Shown here: positions 15,748 to 23,152 of the stretch, piece by piece
How the letters are laid out: every line of letters begins with the position of its first letter
Numbering within the stretch: position 1 is the stretch's first letter
IMG/VR virus record: IMGVR_UViG_3300043431_000731
Location: 1-23,152 of that record
DNA: 23,152 bases
Strand: one strand, 5' to 3'
Source of the DNA: a virus
Translations under genes and position numbers: made by a program
The notes under the pieces: generated by a model
Databases searched by the model: none
What the model was told of the DNA's origin: nothing
The model's input: only the letters and a program-made list of their open reading frames with translations

Positions 15748-17733
15748 TTAGATTCCTAGTCCAGAGGTTACGGATTTGGTCGCTATTGCAGAGGTTCTGA
15801 TTTTCAAAATACTGTCCTCTACCTGCTTCCAGTGTTTTTCTTGGTAAGTGTGAAGTTTTAACCCGTAAGAAGCGTGTAGGTCAAGGACTTCGCAATCGAA
15901 AGCTTCATTCCTACGTCCTGCAATCAAGGTGAAACGGCTAGGGTTTCCTTTCTCTCTCTCGGAAAGAAGTTGCTCCTCGAAGTCCTCTCTGACGTCTCTG
16001 TAATGATACGCTCGGTCTTTGATTCCAGACAGCGGCTGTTTCAGGCTCTTGTCTCGGAAATCCTTAACTGTCAGGGCGAACTTGCGGAGAACCTCTCGCT
16101 TGGCTTTTTGAACCCCGATGACGTACAGATTCACCTTCATGGTCTCGTAGAGTTTCTTACGTTCACCTCGTCCAGTATCTGCCTCTGGGTCTGCTGGCAT
16201 GGTGAAAATCTCTCTGGCAGTGACACCAGCAGAACTATCTCCCTTGGTGGCAAAGGTATAGGGTTTCAGTTTGCTGATTTTCTTAACCCAACCGTAGACA
16301 ACGGATGTCCAGTTCCCTGTATCAATCGACATTGCAGAAATCTGCATGAGAATCGGCTTTTCCTCAGTGTGAAACGCATGAGGTATCTTGGACAGATAGA
16401 GTTCCTCGAGTTGTGTCCAGACATCATCCGCAGGGTCAGGGGGATTACCGAATATCTCTCCCCACCAGACTTTCCAGACAAGTCCATTTCTGCCCCTTGC
16501 ATTGATAACCACGGCTAGGCGGTTGAGTTGCACGTCTACGCCCATTGTCAGGACAAGTCCACCTGCTGGTACAGTCATCTCAGGGTAATTCAACCTGCAC
16601 AGAATAAGCGTCTTAACATCCATGTTTGAATCCTTCGGTGCATAACTAAGACCTACAGAGTTATTCGTAAATGTCTTCAGTTTCGCATCTTTACCTTTAG
16701 CTTGCTCAACCTCGGCTTCGAGTTTTTTGGACATCAGGGAGACCATAGAAGCCCCAGCCCCGAAGGTACTCATTAAGCTGTTAAACGCAAACCCTACGAA
16801 GTGAGATTGTGCGGTCTCCAGCCAACCCTCATCGTGGTACTTTGTAGACTCCAGCAAGTTGCTGTTTTTCTGTTCCTCTGTCCACCTGCTCCCACAGTGA
16901 GGACACTCATAGTATGCTGTTTCTGGGTCATAGATTCCAAACGTTTTACTGACGCGTTTGTCTAGATAAACATCTGCTTTCAGGTTGTCGAACCCAAAGA
17001 CATGGAACTCCTTGCAGTCATGGCATCTGCACATGAAAACAAATTTGTTCGAGAGTTCATAGGCATCGTCAACATTCGAGAAACCCTCCTCTACAGGTGT
17101 GCCTCCGTAGATTAGCAACGAGTTAGTGAAGGTCTTGCAGCGTTCGAGAAAGATGTCCAGACTTCCCCCCTGCCCCTTCAAGTCCCTGGAGAACCTATCT
17201 GGCTCTTCTGCAATCAGGAATGCCGCAGAGGAACTCGTGAGACCGTTTACACTTCCTGCGGAGCTAAACTTAAGCCACCCACCTGGGTATTTGAAAAAAT
17301 CAAACCTAGACTTACTCGGGTCTCCAATCAACGCCGTCAGAGTTGGAGAGTTCTTAACCGCAGGTCGCCACTTTTCTTCAGAATAGCTCTTTGCTAGGCT
17401 CTCACAGGGAAACGCAATGATGATATTCTGCGGGTCGTTGACGATTTTGTTTTCTATAAAGAAATTCACTATCTGTGTCCAGCCGATTTGTGCAGACTTC
17501 TTGGCGATAATAACCCTTGTCCCTGGGTCGTCAGCATATTTAAGAAAACCCTTGAAACAGGGAGTTCTGTCACAAGAGACCTTGCCTGGATTTGCCGTAA
17601 CCTCAGATGATAGCACGATGTTCTTCTCTGCGTACTCACGGGTTGAGAGACGTTCTGTGGCAAACAGCAAGCTAAACAATCTGCCTAGAAACGCTCGCTC
17701 TGTCACAAACTTAAGTCCTGTATCTTCACTCAT
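15748..17733 (-). CDS. terL: Terminase large subunit, GpA family
   Basis: A 661-residue packaging motor and nuclease, overlapping terS by 8 bases. Walker A-like KSAQIGWT is at 79-86, the Walker B-like strand FLIAEEPDRF at about 172-181, and coupling motif IYGGTP at 208-213. A zinc-binding-type cluster has C235, C237, C240 and C277, C280. The nuclease has the expected acidic residues D400 (MGVDVQ), D471 (SIDTGNW) and D613 (RRNEAFD). It is the length expected of the family. The Walker B has Glu where the usual Asp sits (E-E instead of D-E). It pulls DNA into the procapsid and cuts concatemers at the ends of packaging. Confidence 0.95.
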   Translation of the reverse strand: MSEDTGLKFVTERAFLGRLFSLLFATERLSTREYAEKNIVLSSEVTANPGKVSCDRTPCFKGFLKYADDPGTRVIIAKKSAQIGWTQIVNFFIENKIVNDPQNIIIAFPCESLAKSYSEEKWRPAVKNSPTLTALIGDPSKSRFDFFKYPGGWLKFSSAGSVNGLTSSSAAFLIAEEPDRFSRDLKGQGGSLDIFLERCKTFTNSLLIYGGTPVEEGFSNVDDAYELSNKFVFMCRCHDCKEFHVFGFDNLKADVYLDKRVSKTFGIYDPETAYYECPHCGSRWTEEQKNSNLLESTKYHDEGWLETAQSHFVGFAFNSLMSTFGAGASMVSLMSKKLEAEVEQAKGKDAKLKTFTNNSVGLSYAPKDSNMDVKTLILCRLNYPEMTVPAGGLVLTMGVDVQLNRLAVVINARGRNGLVWKVWWGEIFGNPPDPADDVWTQLEELYLSKIPHAFHTEEKPILMQISAMSIDTGNWTSVVYGWVKKISKLKPYTFATKGDSSAGVTAREIFTMPADPEADTGRGERKKLYETMKVNLYVIGVQKAKREVLRKFALTVKDFRDKSLKQPLSGIKDRAYHYRDVREDFEEQLLSEREKGNPSRFTLIAGRRNEAFDCEVLDLHASYGLKLHTYQEKHWKQVEDSILKIRTSAIATKSVTSGLGI

Positions 17734-18286
17734 CAGATTCTCCTAGGTCGATTTCCTTGTTCATCTCGTTCTCTACGAAGTTCTCCAGTTCCTGTGTACT
17801 CTTGGCAATCATGGTTCTACCAAGTTCACTCCAGTGAGTCAGAAGCCCGTCAATGTCAGGGACTGTTTCTGGGAACTTCCGTGCAATCATATTGAGTTGC
17901 CCTCGCATCAAGGTAAAGTAACTCTCGAACTCAATGGCTAGGTCAGAACTGTCTACGAGTTCACCGCGCTTGACCCGTAGATTCAACCACTCAGATTCTG
18001 TCTTGGCTCTATCGAGTTGAATCTTTTGCAACAGACTGGCTTCTGCAACGTTACTTGCTTTCTTACTGGCTCTATTCTGCAAAAACTCAGTGTAATGCTT
18101 TATACTTGCCCTGTAGGTAGCGTCGCTATTCGGTGGCAGCTTCCCATCCTGCCTCATTTGATAAATCAAGGAAACGTTCTTGGCAAACAACCCAGACAAT
18201 ACTGCGGGGGATGCTGGTTCATCTAGGTTAATCATCTGCCCACGTCCCGCAGTGTGTACAGACCCTAGGCTCTCGTCATTAGTCAT
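17726..18286 (-). CDS. terS: Terminase small subunit (Nu1/DUF1441-like)
   Basis: A 186-residue protein, first gene of the leftward operon. The chosen start at 18286 (MTNDESLGSV) has AAGAGG upstream; the longer frame to 18361 would run through the divergent intergenic region. Residues about 27-55 (AVLSGLFAKNVSLIYQMRQDGKLP) read like a winged-helix DNA-binding head. A long helix (79-105, LLQKIQLDRAKTESEWLNLRVKRGEL) and a C-terminal acidic tail follow, typical of small terminases of this type. It recognises the packaging site and activates TerL. Confidence 0.85.
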   Translation of the reverse strand: MTNDESLGSVHTAGRGQMINLDEPASPAVLSGLFAKNVSLIYQMRQDGKLPPNSDATYRASIKHYTEFLQNRASKKASNVAEASLLQKIQLDRAKTESEWLNLRVKRGELVDSSDLAIEFESYFTLMRGQLNMIARKFPETVPDIDGLLTHWSELGRTMIAKSTQELENFVENEMNKEIDLGESDE

Positions 18287-18362
18287 AATAACCTCTTGTG
18301 TTTTAGGGATTCCTTTTTTACTATATAACCTCAACTCAACTCCTACACAAGAGGTCATCATG
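18284..18362. promoter_or_regulatory. Divergent start region with symmetric inverted repeat
   Basis: Only 73 bases separate the start codons of terS (minus) and the tail-tip operon (plus). The bases around each start match: ACACAAGAGGT-Y-AT-Y-ATG occurs on plus (18345-18362) and minus (18301-18284), an 18-base inverted repeat with two mismatches. At its centre, ACTATATAAC (18320-18329) can be read as TATAAC on plus and TATAGT on minus, overlapping -10-like boxes of a bidirectional promoter giving leaders of about 25 bases. I find no good -35 box, so an activator or phage-modified polymerase may be needed. The repeats hold the ribosome binding sites, so matched translation rates are likely. 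Confidence 0.5.
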
Positions 18363-19091
18363 GCGGAGCTTTATAAATTTACAGACGGAGTGCAGAGTGT
18401 GGGTTTCTCCCCTCAGCTTCTGACAGAAAACTGGGCAGGTCTAGTCTACACTGCTACTACCGTTTCACGAAGTTCACTCAGTCTCTCAGGGAATTTGGTG
18501 AAAAGTCAGGTTACGTTCACCTTCCCCTCCAGTACAGACTTTGCGAAACGAAGGGTCTTTGACCTGCCGAGTGTTCACTGGTTTGTGCAGATATATCAAG
18601 ACAAAGTCTTGCTCTGGACTGGACGGGTTATCAATGCGACATTGTCTGGGTCGAAAATCACGATTCTCACAGACAGCACAGAGAAAACCGATTCCCGAAA
18701 CCCTACAGGCGCACGGTTTACCTACCACTGCTGGAAAAACCTATACTCCCTAACCTGTGGGGCAGACAAAGCAGCAGTAAAGACAACCATGACACTAGCG
18801 GTTGCACCCTCTGGAACAACGGTTACACTCCCAACCTCTTATCCCCTGAATCACTTCTCAGGTGGAATCATCGAAAAAGCAGGAGAGAGCAGGCGGATTA
18901 TCCGAAGTGCAGGGACTACTCTGGAGATTTCCTCCCCCTTCATTAGCCAGACTGTCGGCAGTGTAGACCTTTACCCTGGGTGTAACCTTACAAGTGCAGA
19001 CTGCCAAGGAAAGTTCGGGAACATTCTGAACTTTGGAGGCTTTGAACACATCCCCTTAACTAACCCCATTGAAAGGACAGGTTTACTATGA
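18360..19091 (+). CDS. Tail tip protein, BR0599/DUF2163-like (gpL analogue)
   Basis: A 243-residue protein starting at 18360, with an AAGAGG site; the longer frame upstream overlaps terS and is rejected. The C-terminus (CQGKFGNILNFGGFEHIPLTNP, 215-236) is the hallmark of the BR0599-type tail protein. Four cysteines, C124, C133, C208 and C215, are spaced C-x8-C and C-x6-C. From memory, this is the spacing of the Fe-S-binding cysteines of lambda gpL, so a metal site is likely. It would sit in the tail tip between the distal-tail ring and the hub. It is the first gene of the rightward operon, and overlaps the next as ATGA. Confidence 0.82.
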   Translation: MAELYKFTDGVQSVGFSPQLLTENWAGLVYTATTVSRSSLSLSGNLVKSQVTFTFPSSTDFAKRRVFDLPSVHWFVQIYQDKVLLWTGRVINATLSGSKITILTDSTEKTDSRNPTGARFTYHCWKNLYSLTCGADKAAVKTTMTLAVAPSGTTVTLPTSYPLNHFSGGIIEKAGESRRIIRSAGTTLEISSPFISQTVGSVDLYPGCNLTSADCQGKFGNILNFGGFEHIPLTNPIERTGLL

Positions 19092-19339
19092 GCTTTCAAA
19101 AACTAACGAAAGGCTGGCAGGGTATTGCGAGCGGACTCTGGATATTTCGGATATTCAACCAGAAGCAAAAGGAAGACATCTCTGAGCCAGAGCCTATGAA
19201 AGCACCCTCTGTCGAGGAAGGTGTAAACATCCCTGTCCTCTTCGGGTCTAGGATGATAAAGAATCCCATGATTGCCTGGTGGGGAGACGTAAATATAATC
19301 AAGGTAGATGCCCCTAGTGGCGGAGGTAAGAAAGGATGA
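19088..19339 (+). CDS. Small tail-tip protein, N-terminal hub-like fragment
   Basis: An 83-residue protein with an ATGA overlap to each neighbour. After a hydrophobic, basic N-terminus (GLWIFRIFN) it carries VEEGVNIPVLFGSRMIKNPMIAWWGDV and ends GGGKKG. The pattern E-G-x-x-IPV-x-FG-x-x-x-x-x-P-x-x-x-W-x-GDV is what normally forms the N-terminus of a single larger tail-hub protein; here that part is a separate small gene and the rest appears two genes later. It probably belongs with the hub in the tip. The split is seen; the origin is inferred. Confidence 0.65.
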   Translation: MSFQKLTKGWQGIASGLWIFRIFNQKQKEDISEPEPMKAPSVEEGVNIPVLFGSRMIKNPMIAWWGDVNIIKVDAPSGGGKKG

Positions 19340-19581
19340 ATGTAACAGCAGAAGACCTAGCAGTAGCTGTTCAGGCAGATGACAGACTCATCTCCGTTGC
19401 AGACGCTAGAGAGTATTTCGGTGGTTGTATCCCTGGGTGGGAAGCTTTTTCTGAAACCCACGGATTCGACTGGAAGATAACAATGAGACATGGGATTCGA
19501 GCCAGTGAGCTTCTGGCTACAGAGGACGGCATGGCACTGAGCCTCATTACCTATGTCTACCTTAGGGAGGATTTATTATGA
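19336..19581 (+). CDS. Small conserved-type protein between hub pieces
   Basis: An 81-residue protein in the middle of a string of ATGA overlaps (both ends), so translation is coupled. It reads as helical: EDLAVAVQADDRLISVADAREYFGGCIPGWEAFSETHGFDWKITMRHGIRASELLATEDGMALSLITYVY. I recall similar small proteins with the G-I-x-A-x-x-L-x-A-T-x-D-x-x-A pattern beside tail hub genes in other phages. Its role is unknown; a tip assembly factor is possible. Confidence 0.65.
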   Translation: MNVTAEDLAVAVQADDRLISVADAREYFGGCIPGWEAFSETHGFDWKITMRHGIRASELLATEDGMALSLITYVYLREDLL

Positions 19582-22082
19582 CAACAGGTGTAGGAGGGGC
19601 TTCAAGCTCAGGGTCTGGGAAAATCCCCACATATTACGCAGGGATGCACATGGTACTCTGCCAAGCTCCTATAGATTTTATCGCCTTTGTTCAGGTCAAG
19701 GAGAAGGATATAAATTTTGAACCCATTCTGGGAACTTCGCAGAAATACGTTGACCTACCAGAACTATTCGGTGGACTCAAGAGAGAAGGCGGAATCAAAG
19801 GCTGGATAAGTTATCTTTTTGGCGGGCATCTGGGAAACGAGGAGTCCTCTCAGGCAGCTCATCCGTATCTATCAAACATCCTAGGGGCTAATTATACATC
19901 TGCTCATCGAGACGTTATCTCTGTGATTCTGAATCGTATCTGTATCGGAACGTCTTACTACATGCACCCTTGGAGGTTCTTTGCCACGAGAGTGACTGTA
20001 AGAAGAAAAGGGATTCCTCAGTGGCAGCCTCTGTATGCCTGTCCTAGACTTCCTCTGAATTTCACCTACAGTTATACCTATGTAGGTGCATCAGAAACCC
20101 CTGAACTTTTCGGACTTGTAACTACCACTGGCGCACCCACAGAGGTTCACACAGGTTACTATGTCATCAAAGGCACAAAGGTCTGGCTCGTAGTCGATGA
20201 TACAAGACTCACTGAAACAGGGGGTTTCGCTCTGGTTGCCGAGGGGAACATCTACGCCTCCGGTGGTCTCATAAACGCAGTTCACGTTATCAGAGAATGT
20301 CTCACAGACATAGACTGGGGTATGGGAGAGGCAGAAGCAGATATTGATGAACTCAGTTTCACATCTGCGGCGATAACCTGTTACACAGAGGGTCTGGGGT
20401 TTTCTTGGCTCTGGGACAAATCTAAACCCATTGGAGATTTCATTGCAGAGGTTGCAGGACACATAAATGCAGTTGTCTACCGTGACCGTAAAACAAATCT
20501 CTGGAAAATCACGCTGATTAGGAAAATCTCTAACATAGCATCGCTACCTGTAATCACGACTGACCATGTGACGAAAATCGGAAAACTCTCCAGAAAGCAG
20601 TTCCATGAACTCACCAGTCAGTTTCTGCTAAAATACGAATCAAATCTGACTTACAAGGAAGCCTCTATTCGCGTCTCTGACCCTTCTCTGGCAAGTCGAC
20701 AAGGGAAAGAGGTACTGAGTTCCGCAACGTTCTCTGGGGTCGCCACTCCAGAGGTCGGTCAGGTAATTGCAGAACGTGAACTCAAGGCACTCTCCACACC
20801 TGTATTCACTGGGAGTATCACTGGAGACCGAACCCTTGCAGAGTTAAACCCTGGAGATGCGTTTATTCTGAAAGCCTTTGGTGGTATGGAGACAGACCTT
20901 GTGCTTCGTGTTGTCTCTCTCGACCTAGGCACTATTCTTAAAGAACCCGTCACGATTGATTTCACTGAGGATGCGTTTGAAGCCACGAAGGGAATCACAA
21001 GTTTCACAGAAGGTACGAAGTGGACAGCTCCGAGTTCGGCGGCAAGCCCTGTGCTTTACAGGAAAATCTTTGAGAGTCTGTACTTTGTTCAGGCTCTTGA
21101 GAAAGGTGACACTGCGGCTCAGGCAATCTCAACCTCGACTACATTTCTCCGTGCAACCGCAGTGAGTCCGACAGGTTTGTCTACTCATGCTGAACTCTGG
21201 GACACGGCAGCCGCTGTCTACAGTTACAAAGGTCTGATTGACTTCCAGTTCTCTGCTCTTCTGAACGGCGCAATAGACAAGACCACAACTGAGATTCCCA
21301 TTGACAACTACACAGACGAGGAACTCCTTTCTGCTAATACATTCCTGTATCTCGAGGAGGAACTCATCTATGTCTCAAGTTTCACCAGAGTTTCTCCTGA
21401 CCCGCATACGACAACGATAACCCTGACAGTTCTCCGTGGTGTTCTGGACACCGTTCCAGAAGCTCATGCAGATAACACCCGACTTATCGCCCTTGGCTCT
21501 ACGAACTCATCAGATTCTACAGAGTACTCGATAACCGAGACTGTCACTGCAAAGCTCCTAACCGTTACGTCAGAGAAAACCCTGGCTATCGCCGATGCAC
21601 CTGTAGACACTCTGGATTTCGTTGGCAGGATGCACCTTCCTTATCCTCCAGGGAATCTGAAAATCAACGGCACGAACTGGAACACAGCCGTAGGGAACTC
21701 TGGGAATCTTGTTTTCACCTGGACATCCAGAAACCGTTTTCAACAAACCACCGCAGTGATTACTGACTATTACGCCGCCAGTGTCACAAGTGAACCCTCT
21801 GTAACATATAACCTCCGTCTACTCCTTGACAGTGATGACACGTCTTTATATTCTTACTCAGGGGCAGTGTTGACAAAAACAGTAGATTACACAGACCTCC
21901 CTCCGTCCTTGACCTACCCTGCAATGGTCAGAGTAGAACTCGAATCTGAGAATGCAAATGGAACATCCTTTCAGGTGGTCAAGCATATCTTTGAACTTCC
22001 TGCAACAGATTCGGCTTTCTACGCAGAAGACGGTGTTACTCAATTCACAGACGCAGACGGCGTTACAATTTTCGAGGCTTAA
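19578..22082 (+). CDS. Tail hub / tip attachment protein
   Basis: An 834-residue protein starting ATGA-overlapped with a GGGAGG site. Its beginning, YYAGMHMVLCQAPIDFI, then ELFGGLKREGGIKGWI, is the standard opening of large phage tail hub proteins. Near residue 270-300, LGFSWLWDKSKPIGDFIAEVAGHINAVVYRD and the repeated SLASRQGKEV-like stretch fit a phage tail hub-type domain. The C-terminal third is beta-rich with fibronectin-like strands. It holds the tip together and forms the base for the fibre. It lacks a visible peptidase domain, in line with the absence of a lambda gpK-type hydrolase in this operon. Confidence 0.8.
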   Translation: MTTGVGGASSSGSGKIPTYYAGMHMVLCQAPIDFIAFVQVKEKDINFEPILGTSQKYVDLPELFGGLKREGGIKGWISYLFGGHLGNEESSQAAHPYLSNILGANYTSAHRDVISVILNRICIGTSYYMHPWRFFATRVTVRRKGIPQWQPLYACPRLPLNFTYSYTYVGASETPELFGLVTTTGAPTEVHTGYYVIKGTKVWLVVDDTRLTETGGFALVAEGNIYASGGLINAVHVIRECLTDIDWGMGEAEADIDELSFTSAAITCYTEGLGFSWLWDKSKPIGDFIAEVAGHINAVVYRDRKTNLWKITLIRKISNIASLPVITTDHVTKIGKLSRKQFHELTSQFLLKYESNLTYKEASIRVSDPSLASRQGKEVLSSATFSGVATPEVGQVIAERELKALSTPVFTGSITGDRTLAELNPGDAFILKAFGGMETDLVLRVVSLDLGTILKEPVTIDFTEDAFEATKGITSFTEGTKWTAPSSAASPVLYRKIFESLYFVQALEKGDTAAQAISTSTTFLRATAVSPTGLSTHAELWDTAAAVYSYKGLIDFQFSALLNGAIDKTTTEIPIDNYTDEELLSANTFLYLEEELIYVSSFTRVSPDPHTTTITLTVLRGVLDTVPEAHADNTRLIALGSTNSSDSTEYSITETVTAKLLTVTSEKTLAIADAPVDTLDFVGRMHLPYPPGNLKINGTNWNTAVGNSGNLVFTWTSRNRFQQTTAVITDYYAASVTSEPSVTYNLRLLLDSDDTSLYSYSGAVLTKTVDYTDLPPSLTYPAMVRVELESENANGTSFQVVKHIFELPATDSAFYAEDGVTQFTDADGVTIFEA

Positions 22083-22084
22083 TC

Positions 22085-23152
22085 ATGGCAGTTACTAAAC
22101 TTTTCTTCATCGGCAGTGAACTTGCTTCTGCCCCTCCGTCAACCAAACGGTTCTACACAGATGTCTCTGGTAAACGGTGTTATGTCTCTCTTGGTACTGC
22201 TGCTGCAAGCGACTGGGAGGAAATCCAGATGGTCAAGAAATCCGCAGTGTCACACACGACTTCCCAGACCCTAACCGCTGAGGATAACTCTCGGATTCTC
22301 GTATTCTCTGGGGATAGTATCGGTGTCATCCTCCCAGATGCGGCAACGCTTCCTATCGGGTGGAGAGTCACTGTGGTAAACGAGAACACCTTAATCTCTC
22401 AGGCAGACAGTGCGACTGCTCACGCTGCCTCCCTTACGAACCTCCCTATAGGTAAACGGAACATCTTAGTAAGTCGTTCAGGTACAGATACCCTCAACGG
22501 GGTTGATGTACAGCTTCATGGTTATGCCCTTATTATCTCACCGAGAGAATGTGTGGATATCTGGATGACAAGCTCTGGAAAGTTTGCAACATCCGCCAGT
22601 GCATCCGTAGGTTGGAGGTCTTTAAGCCTATTCCCTTCAGAATCAACCGCGACATACAAAGCCGTAGAAACCCAAATTGGTACTAGCCCCTTTCGAGCCT
22701 TGAGATTCACAAAACAAATAGCTGGGGTAGAACGTGAGGCTTACTTCTCCCTGTTGATTCCTTTTGATTATCTCTCTGGTTCTAAGGTTTATCCGTTTAT
22801 TCACTGGACACCTGGAGATACAACACAAACCCTGAAGGTAGCTTGGGCTTGGCTATACTCTGCAACAAAAAGCGGAAACCAGATGGCTCTCCCTACCACT
22901 CCAGCCACTGCCACCAGTTTTACTACAATGGGTTCAACCCCGTATCAAGTTTATACAGATGAACCATCTGATGCAGAGGCTATCCCTCCAACAAACCTAG
23001 AACCAAATACTGTCCTGACCTTCAAACTAATCAGAGACAGTGGAAGCACAAATGACTCCTTCTCTGGTAGCGGTTATCTTCTCTCCGCAGGAGTGCATTA
23101 TCTTTCTACAGACGGAGGCGCACCTCGCAAGGTCTCCCCTTATTACCTATAA
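22085..23152 (+). CDS. Putative tail fibre / receptor-binding protein
   Basis: A 355-residue protein two bases after the hub stop, with GAGG upstream, ending on the last base of the window. It is Ser/Thr-rich and appears all-beta. The N-terminal ~50 residues (KLFFIGSELASAPPSTKRFYTDVSGKR) may attach to the hub; residues about 55-120 (TLTAEDNSRILVFSGDSIGVILPDA) read like a short beta-module common in phage fibres; the rest is a globular-looking beta-rich end with no motif I know. By position it is the best candidate for the host-recognition protein. The specific family is not recognised. Confidence 0.55.
   Translation: MAVTKLFFIGSELASAPPSTKRFYTDVSGKRCYVSLGTAAASDWEEIQMVKKSAVSHTTSQTLTAEDNSRILVFSGDSIGVILPDAATLPIGWRVTVVNENTLISQADSATAHAASLTNLPIGKRNILVSRSGTDTLNGVDVQLHGYALIISPRECVDIWMTSSGKFATSASASVGWRSLSLFPSESTATYKAVETQIGTSPFRALRFTKQIAGVEREAYFSLLIPFDYLSGSKVYPFIHWTPGDTTQTLKVAWAWLYSATKSGNQMALPTTPATATSFTTMGSTPYQVYTDEPSDAEAIPPTNLEPNTVLTFKLIRDSGSTNDSFSGSGYLLSAGVHYLSTDGGAPRKVSPYYL

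Noticed and set aside
18180-18359. Upstream extension of the gpL-like gene into terS
   Set aside because: The extension overlaps terS and the divergent region; the ATG at 18360 has a clear ribosome binding site and the family length.
1-23152. tRNA genes, CRISPR arrays and insertion sequences
   Set aside because: I looked for cloverleaf-like segments, regularly spaced repeats and transposase-like frames and saw none; nearly every base is in a structural gene.

Overview
This window is the late structural region of a tailed, lambda-like siphovirus (free phage or prophage) of a bacterium. Ribosome binding sites are ordinary GGAG/AGGAG types and the genes are tightly packed, often with ATGA or 8-base overlaps. 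The gene families and their order match the phage lambda plan: small terminase, GpA-type large terminase, gpW, portal, S49 protease with nested scaffold, gpD-like decoration protein, gpE-like capsid. The sequence does not identify the host beyond probably Gram-negative.

Layout. Two divergent late operons start from a 73-base gap near 18287-18359. The leftward operon (minus strand, 18286 down to 1) encodes DNA packaging (terS, terL), head-tail joining (gpW-like), portal, protease/scaffold, decoration protein and major capsid. Next come three neck/tail-completion proteins (gpZ-like, FII-like candidate, tail-terminator candidate), a 63-residue unknown, the major tail tube protein, an 80-residue Acb2-like anti-CBASS sponge, the tail assembly chaperone pair made by -1 frameshifting, a 1602-residue tape measure with a lysozyme-like transglycosylase domain, and a LamG-bearing distal tail protein. 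The rightward operon (plus strand, 18360 to 23152) encodes the tail tip: a gpL/BR0599-like protein, two small proteins, a large hub and a candidate fibre. No stretch over 300 bases lacks a gene. I saw no tRNA, CRISPR array, insertion sequence, integrase, lysis or early genes.

How the genes work together. Terminase and portal load DNA into a procapsid built by capsid, scaffold and protease and stabilised by the decoration protein. The tube, chaperones and tape measure build the tail, the right-hand operon builds its tip, and neck proteins join head to tail.

Most notable: (1) the Acb2-like gene sits as a small cassette between tube and chaperone genes, flanked by 14-base direct repeats; (2) reading the whole window by eye, I found no GATC and no GGCC, where about 90 and 70-90 would be expected, which suggests strong restriction-site avoidance; (3) the tail genes are split into divergent operons around a nearly symmetric start region. 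Together (1) and (2) suggest a phage shaped by more than one host defence.
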